64,000 nt of DNA from the NCBI RefSeq assembly GCF_015234585.1, contig NZ_JADFCM010000001.1, forward strand, positions 682,001 through 746,000, read 5' to 3'. The notes under the pieces were generated by a model. That model made no database searches and had not been told where the DNA came from. It saw only the letters and a program-made list of their open reading frames with translations. Source of the DNA: Pseudalkalibacillus hwajinpoensis (GTDB lineage Bacteria; Bacillota; Bacilli; Bacillales; Guptibacillaceae). Within the stretch, counting starts at the first letter, position 1. Every line of letters starts with the position of its first letter. Below, one piece after another: positions 60,224 through 64,000 of this stretch. Position numbers and translations under genes: made by a program.

Positions 60224-60410
60224 GACCATGATAAGCACATTGAACAAATAGAAGGCATTTTCAAAATGAGGTAAACTAGATTGGTTGTCTCATGATTATT
60301 TGGCAATGTTAGGGTATTTTCGATAATTCTCTCATGACAAAAATGAGCAGAACATTCATATAACATAGCCAGTCATTTAGTAACTGCTAAGAAGCATGGA
60401 GGAATATAAA

Positions 60411-61601
60411 ATGGACACTTTTGGCCTTTCAATACTTAAGGGAATTATTAGTTTTTTCCTTCATCCCCTCACGTATATTACGATTATTGGAGCATTTATG
60501 CTCGGCCTTTCACGAGTAAAACGTGATAGAAGAGATTTTCACACAAGAGTACATGATGTTTTGGACGATGTTCCATTTGCTATCATACCTGGATTATTGA
60601 TTGGAGCCGCTTTTCTGATACTTAATCTTTTGCTTGGTTTAACGATTCCTTTCAGTACCACCGTAGCAATGAGTCTCGGAGCATTTTTGCTTTTAGTAAC
60701 AGGACAAATTCGTTTTTTATCACCTGCTTTTGTGTTCATCTTACCTACACTAGCAACGTTTTTTTATACTCCAATCGATTTCGGTAACGATACTCTCAAT
60801 ACGATGCAAGAGGGGATCGGGAATGCATCGCCGATTGCGCTCGCTATTTTAGTTGGCTTTCTAGTATTCATGGAAGGGTTATTCATTACGATGAATGCTG
60901 GGAAACAGACGTCACCAAGACTCGTAGAAAGTAAACGTGGAAAGTTAGTGGGGGCCCATGAAGTCCAAAGACTATGGCTTTTACCACTATTCCTCTTCCT
61001 TCCAGTCGGTCAGGTTGAATCATTTACATGGTGGCCTCTTCTTGATTTTGGTGCTGGAACCTATGCCTTTATCTTATTGCCATTTCCAATTGGCTTTCGA
61101 AAGCTCATACACCATGCATTACCCCTTCCAGAGATGAAGAGTAATGGTAGGCAGGTTGCTCTTCTCGGGGGAGCAACGGTCTTAATTGGTCTAATGAGTT
61201 ACTTTTTGAGTAATAAATGGATTGCATTAGTTGCGATCATTCTAGTGATTCTTGGACGAGCTGGTATTTTACTTCTTCATCGAGGTAAAAATAAGCCTGC
61301 CTATTTCAATGAACGAAATAAAGGACTTGTTATTCTCGGAATTCTCCCCGGCTCACCTGCAGATCAAATGAACTTACAAGTTGGCGAAGTCATTTCTAAG
61401 GTGAATGGGCTACCTTTAGGAAAAGGTGTAGATTTTTATACGGCTCTTCAACGTAATGCCGCTTTTTGTAAAATGGAAGTGCTTGATGTTAATGGAGAAG
61501 TTAGGTTTGAGCAAAAAGCGCTTTATAATAATACTCATCATGAGCTTGGTTTGCTATTTGTAAAAGAAAATCGTTTTGAGGAGCAAGAGGAAGCACAATA
61601 A
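60411..61601 (+). CDS. minJ: Division topology protein MinJ-like (membrane PDZ protein)
   Basis: 396 residues from ATG 60411 (ggaggaatataaa). About eight membrane helices, then a cytoplasmic PDZ domain (about 305-385: VILGILPGSPADQMNLQ, GEVISKVNGLPLG). In B. subtilis MinJ bridges DivIVA and MinD to block division near poles. Order ctpB, minJ, csbA agrees with that species. A terminator with moderate stem follows. Confidence 0.88.
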   Translation: MDTFGLSILKGIISFFLHPLTYITIIGAFMLGLSRVKRDRRDFHTRVHDVLDDVPFAIIPGLLIGAAFLILNLLLGLTIPFSTTVAMSLGAFLLLVTGQIRFLSPAFVFILPTLATFFYTPIDFGNDTLNTMQEGIGNASPIALAILVGFLVFMEGLFITMNAGKQTSPRLVESKRGKLVGAHEVQRLWLLPLFLFLPVGQVESFTWWPLLDFGAGTYAFILLPFPIGFRKLIHHALPLPEMKSNGRQVALLGGATVLIGLMSYFLSNKWIALVAIILVILGRAGILLLHRGKNKPAYFNERNKGLVILGILPGSPADQMNLQVGEVISKVNGLPLGKGVDFYTALQRNAAFCKMEVLDVNGEVRFEQKALYNNTHHELGLLFVKENRFEEQEEAQ

Positions 61602-61615
61602 TAAACGAATCGTTA

Positions 61616-61646
61616 GAAGAAGGCTGAGGCTTTCTTCTTTTTTGTT
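61616..61646 (+). terminator. Terminator of minJ
   Basis: Stem gaagaaggc/gctttcttc (one wobble) followed by T. Confidence 0.7.
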
Positions 61647-61737
61647 GTGCTATTTTTCGTTATATAGCAAAAGTCATGTTTCTCTTTGTCACTTATAGAA
61701 TTAAACCTATTTCAACAATAAAGTTGTACTTGTTTCT

Positions 61738-61866
61738 ATGCCATTTAGTTATAGGTTCTATTCAAGAAATATATGGAAGTTAGAAAACCGTTTCATCCCT
61801 TGGATGATTGCGTTTACAGTGATTTTCTCTGTCTTGTATGTTAGCAAAACGCTTGCTACACTTTGA
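61738..61866 (+). CDS. Possible 42-residue single-helix membrane peptide
   Basis: ATG 61738 to TGA 61866. A basic, aromatic head (PFSYRFYSRNIWKLENRF) is followed by one hydrophobic helix (WMIAFTVIFSVLYVSKTLATL). Positive charge before the helix predicts an N-in orientation. There is no clear ribosome site, which lowers confidence. It lies 29 bp before the next gene. Confidence 0.4.
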   Translation: MPFSYRFYSRNIWKLENRFIPWMIAFTVIFSVLYVSKTLATL

Positions 61867-61895
61867 TCATTCTTAACGTAAAGGAGCATGTCGCA

Positions 61896-62231
61896 ATGAC
61901 TGGAGAAAAGCAGTTGCAGCAACAATTAATGGATCTTAATGAAAGAGAAATGAAGTTGCTTCAAAAGTTTGAAATAGAGCGTGAGACAATTATGAAACAA
62001 ATGCACGGTAGCGCGTCTGTGGTTACAAGAGCTCCAATTTCCGAAATCGTAGAAACCCTTGAACGTTCTCAAGTGGCGATGGGGCCGCTTTACCTGACAG
62101 ATCTACTAGAGAAGCATTATAGAATCACTATTTCAAAGTCATCCCTTTTTAATATCCTTGAAATGCTCGCAGAATCAAAAGATTATCCTATTACTCGGAT
62201 TAGTGAGAAAGGATTTAAATATAGTAAATAA
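61896..62231 (+). CDS. Hypothetical protein with coiled-coil start and winged-helix-like end
   Basis: 111 residues from ATG 61896 (aaaggagcatgtcgca); the frame opens at 61863. Residues 1-35 are a charged helix (QLMDLNEREMKLLQKFEIER). The rest (ETLERSQVAMGPLYLTDLLE, then ISKSSLFNILEMLAE) has a helix pattern compatible with a winged helix. No signal peptide. I do not recognise the family; a small DNA- or protein-binding regulator is possible. Confidence 0.6.
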   Translation: MTGEKQLQQQLMDLNEREMKLLQKFEIERETIMKQMHGSASVVTRAPISEIVETLERSQVAMGPLYLTDLLEKHYRITISKSSLFNILEMLAESKDYPITRISEKGFKYSK

Positions 62232-62347
62232 GCTATAAAGGGTTGAATTTTGTCATTTGTTACTAACAACACAGATTTACTCGATTAGGGTATAAATCTA
62301 GAACCCAGTGTATTAGCAGAGCCATTAAGAAAGAAAAGGTGATTAGA

Positions 62348-62902
62348 ATGGACAATGTATTCGAAGATACAAATATGAAGTCTACCAATGAGTCAAGAAC
62401 GGCTAAAGCAACCGTGGTCAATCCGACTCATACAAATATTCATGGAACATTATTTGGGGGTCAACTGATGGCCTTCATTGATGACGTTGCTCTTATTTCA
62501 GCAACTCGTCATTCAAGAAGACCCTGTGTAACAGCATCAACTGATTCAGTGGATTTTCTTCATCCGATTAATCAAGGAGACATTGTTTGTCTTGAATCCA
62601 TGGTGACGTGGACACACAAAACATCAATGGAGGTTTTTGTTAAAGCAATTGCAGAGAAAATGTTCACTGGTGAACGTCACGTATGTGCGACTGCGCTTTT
62701 AACATTTGTAGCCCTTGATGAAGAAGGAAATCCAGTTGAGGTACCAGGTGTTTACCCTGAAACAGAAGAGGAGAAATTCTTGAATGAAACAGCTGTTGAA
62801 CGAAAAGAGATTCGTAAAGGTCGCAAAGGTGAAAGTAGAAAGCTAGCTCGTGAATTTGGAACTCCAAAGCCCTGGGATGCAGCTCAGTTTACTACATTGT
62901 AA
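62348..62902 (+). CDS. Acyl-CoA thioesterase (hotdog fold)
   Basis: 184 residues from ATG 62348 (aaaggtgattaga). The hotdog motif NPTHTNIHGTLFGGQLMAFID with catalytic D, TDSVDFLHPINQGD and the C-terminal extension NPVEVPGVYPETEEEKF match YkhA-type acyl-CoA hydrolases, which hydrolyse acyl-CoA to free acid and CoA. It probably forms a hexamer like its family. It does not occur at this place in B. subtilis, so it is an insertion into the conserved block. Confidence 0.88.
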   Translation: MDNVFEDTNMKSTNESRTAKATVVNPTHTNIHGTLFGGQLMAFIDDVALISATRHSRRPCVTASTDSVDFLHPINQGDIVCLESMVTWTHKTSMEVFVKAIAEKMFTGERHVCATALLTFVALDEEGNPVEVPGVYPETEEEKFLNETAVERKEIRKGRKGESRKLAREFGTPKPWDAAQFTTL

Positions 62903-63035
62903 AGTCGTTTCTTATCCTATGTGATAAGGTTACGAATATCCAATGATGAGTTTTCTTTTCTGATCATAGCATTCTCTCCCTAACTTGTTGTAAGATGGGG
63001 GGAGAAGTTGTGATTAGAGAGGGGAACTTACCAGT

Positions 63036-63266
63036 ATGCAAGGAATATTAATTGCTTTATTCGTTCCGGCAATTATCATGGTCGTGTTTACGCGAGTTAC
63101 ATATAATACTTACGTTAGTTTCGGGTTAACGATTTTATTTATGTGGGCTGTGTTTGGTGGAATCGATCATCCGATACATCTGATTGTCTTAACGGTTTTG
63201 TCAGCGCTTGTTGGATTTTATTTTTCAATGAAAACACAAAAACAAAATAAGAAAAAAATGAAGTAG
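63036..63266 (+). CDS. csbA: CsbA-like small membrane protein (DUF2198)
   Basis: 76 residues with two to three membrane helices. PAIIMVVFTRVTYNTYVSFGLT matches the start of CsbA, and the basic C-terminus KTQKQNKKKMK faces the cytoplasm. In B. subtilis csbA is SigB-controlled and precedes uvrB; I see no convincing SigB promoter just upstream here. Function unknown. Confidence 0.8.
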   Translation: MQGILIALFVPAIIMVVFTRVTYNTYVSFGLTILFMWAVFGGIDHPIHLIVLTVLSALVGFYFSMKTQKQNKKKMK

Positions 63267-63300
63267 CGCCTATTTTAAAAAGAATAGGCGCTTCTTTTTC
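63264..63300. terminator. Bidirectional terminator between csbA and the tauE-like gene
   Basis: Stem agcgcctatt/aataggcgct with A/T flanks. It overlaps both stop codons. Confidence 0.85.
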
Positions 63301-64000
63301 GTCCAATACTGGTAAATGAAGAGACACATTAGGCAAATAATATAGAGAAATAGAATGAGTAGGCCTGAAATCGACTGATGGAATAGCTGTAATAGAATAC
63401 TAACTAACGTAAAAAAGTAAAGAATGCCAAGAAGATTCTTTAATGTGGTTTCAGTGAAAGAATCTGTCATTCCTGCTCCGATTCTAGCTCCAATGATCGC
63501 TCCAATCACTAAGAGAATGGCAAGGGTGATTGGAATGGTAACCGTTTGAATATATGAGAAGAAACCGGTCAATACAATGAAGAAGATGGAAGTTAAAGAT
63601 GTACCCACTGCAAGTCGTGGCGGAAGACGTAGTACATGAATTAATAGTGGTACCATGACAAAACCGCCCCCCACTCCAAGAGTAGAAGAAATAAATCCGC
63701 CTAGTAAGCCGATTAAAATTGTTCGAAGAGGGGAAACAGAAATAGAAACATTTTCTTCATCTATAGTTTGTCCTTTGGAAAGCATGGATATGGAAAAGTA
63801 TGCGAGAAGAACGATATATAAGATTGAGATAACTGGACCATCGATTTTGCTCTCTTCCAAATATAAGACAAGTGGTTTAGCAACCTGTGTTCCGATCATG
63901 CCACTAATCGATAGAAAAAGAGTCACTTTCCATAGAATTCTTTTACTTTGAATATACTTCAAAGATCCAGAAATCGAAGTGCTCATGCTATAAAGAAGGC
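63270..64000 (-). CDS. TauE/SafE family permease, 5' end cut by the window
   Basis: The frame is open to the window edge; the ATG at 63986 has no ribosome site, so the real start lies outside. The visible 242 residues include the second family repeat GVGGGFVMVPLLIHVLRLPPRLAVGTSL and seven or so helices; the first repeat's glycine motif would be in the missing part. Members export sulfite, sulfoacetate or other anions; substrate unknown. Confidence 0.82.
   Translation of the reverse strand, partial: LLYSMSTSISGSLKYIQSKRILWKVTLFLSISGMIGTQVAKPLVLYLEESKIDGPVISILYIVLLAYFSISMLSKGQTIDEENVSISVSPLRTILIGLLGGFISSTLGVGGGFVMVPLLIHVLRLPPRLAVGTSLTSIFFIVLTGFFSYIQTVTIPITLAILLVIGAIIGARIGAGMTDSFTETTLKNLLGILYFFTLVSILLQLFHQSISGLLILFLYIICLMCLFIYQYWTKKKRLFFLK

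Noticed and set aside
1..64000. tRNA, rRNA, CRISPR array, prophage, intact transposase or restriction/defence system
   Set aside because: I looked for these on both strands and found no cloverleaf, regular spaced repeat or recognisable protein of these kinds.

Overview
The window is a chromosomal segment of a low-GC, spore-forming member of the Bacillaceae. I cannot name the species. The evidence is a long block in the same order as the Bacillus subtilis degS-degU / comF / hpf / secA / prfB / cccB / ftsEX / ctpB / minJ / csbA region, together with Bacillus-type ribosome binding sites, frequent TTG starts, several Spo0A-box heptamers and a NprR-like receptor gene. I see no rRNA, tRNA, CRISPR array, prophage or intact insertion sequence.

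Region 1 (1-6 kb) holds the end of a formate dehydrogenase alpha gene with its DUF1641 partner, two VanZ-like membrane proteins, a UDP-glucose dehydrogenase, a zinc-ribbon protein and an SRPBCC protein. An apparently empty stretch here contains a cyclic-di-GMP-I riboswitch on the minus strand in front of a 46-residue membrane peptide, with a 45-residue paralogue about 0.5 kb away.

Region 2 (6-24 kb) is a cell-surface island. Four secreted proteins each end in three cell-wall-binding repeats of the CWB2 type: a SpoIID/LytB-like protein, a subtilisin-like protease, a 1383-residue pyrolysin/TPPII-type protease and an amidase. Interspersed are a NprR-like receptor with a candidate signal-peptide gene, a Gfo/Idh/MocA oxidoreductase, a HAD phosphatase, an SGNH-like protein, UDP-GlcNAc 2-epimerase and a lipoprotein.

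Region 3 (24.8-41 kb) builds and exports a cell-wall glycopolymer: a TagGH-type ABC exporter, two more nucleotide-sugar dehydrogenases, seven known or probable glycosyltransferases, an LCP ligase and, convergently, TagO. MnaA (20.5 kb) with the WecC-like enzyme gives UDP-ManNAcA; the other dehydrogenases would give UDP-GlcA and another uronic acid. CWB2 repeats bind anionic wall polymers in clostridia, so regions 2 and 3 may be one functional unit of polymer plus the proteins that sit on it. This is inference.

Region 4 (41-64 kb) is the conserved core: yvyE, degS-degU, an NlpC/P60 wall hydrolase, degV, comFA-comFC, a cold-shock protein, hpf with a SigB-like promoter, secA, prfB with its programmed +1 frameshift, a YitT protein, cccB, ftsE-ftsX followed directly by an M23 hydrolase, ctpB, minJ, a thioesterase, csbA and a TauE-type permease cut by the window edge.
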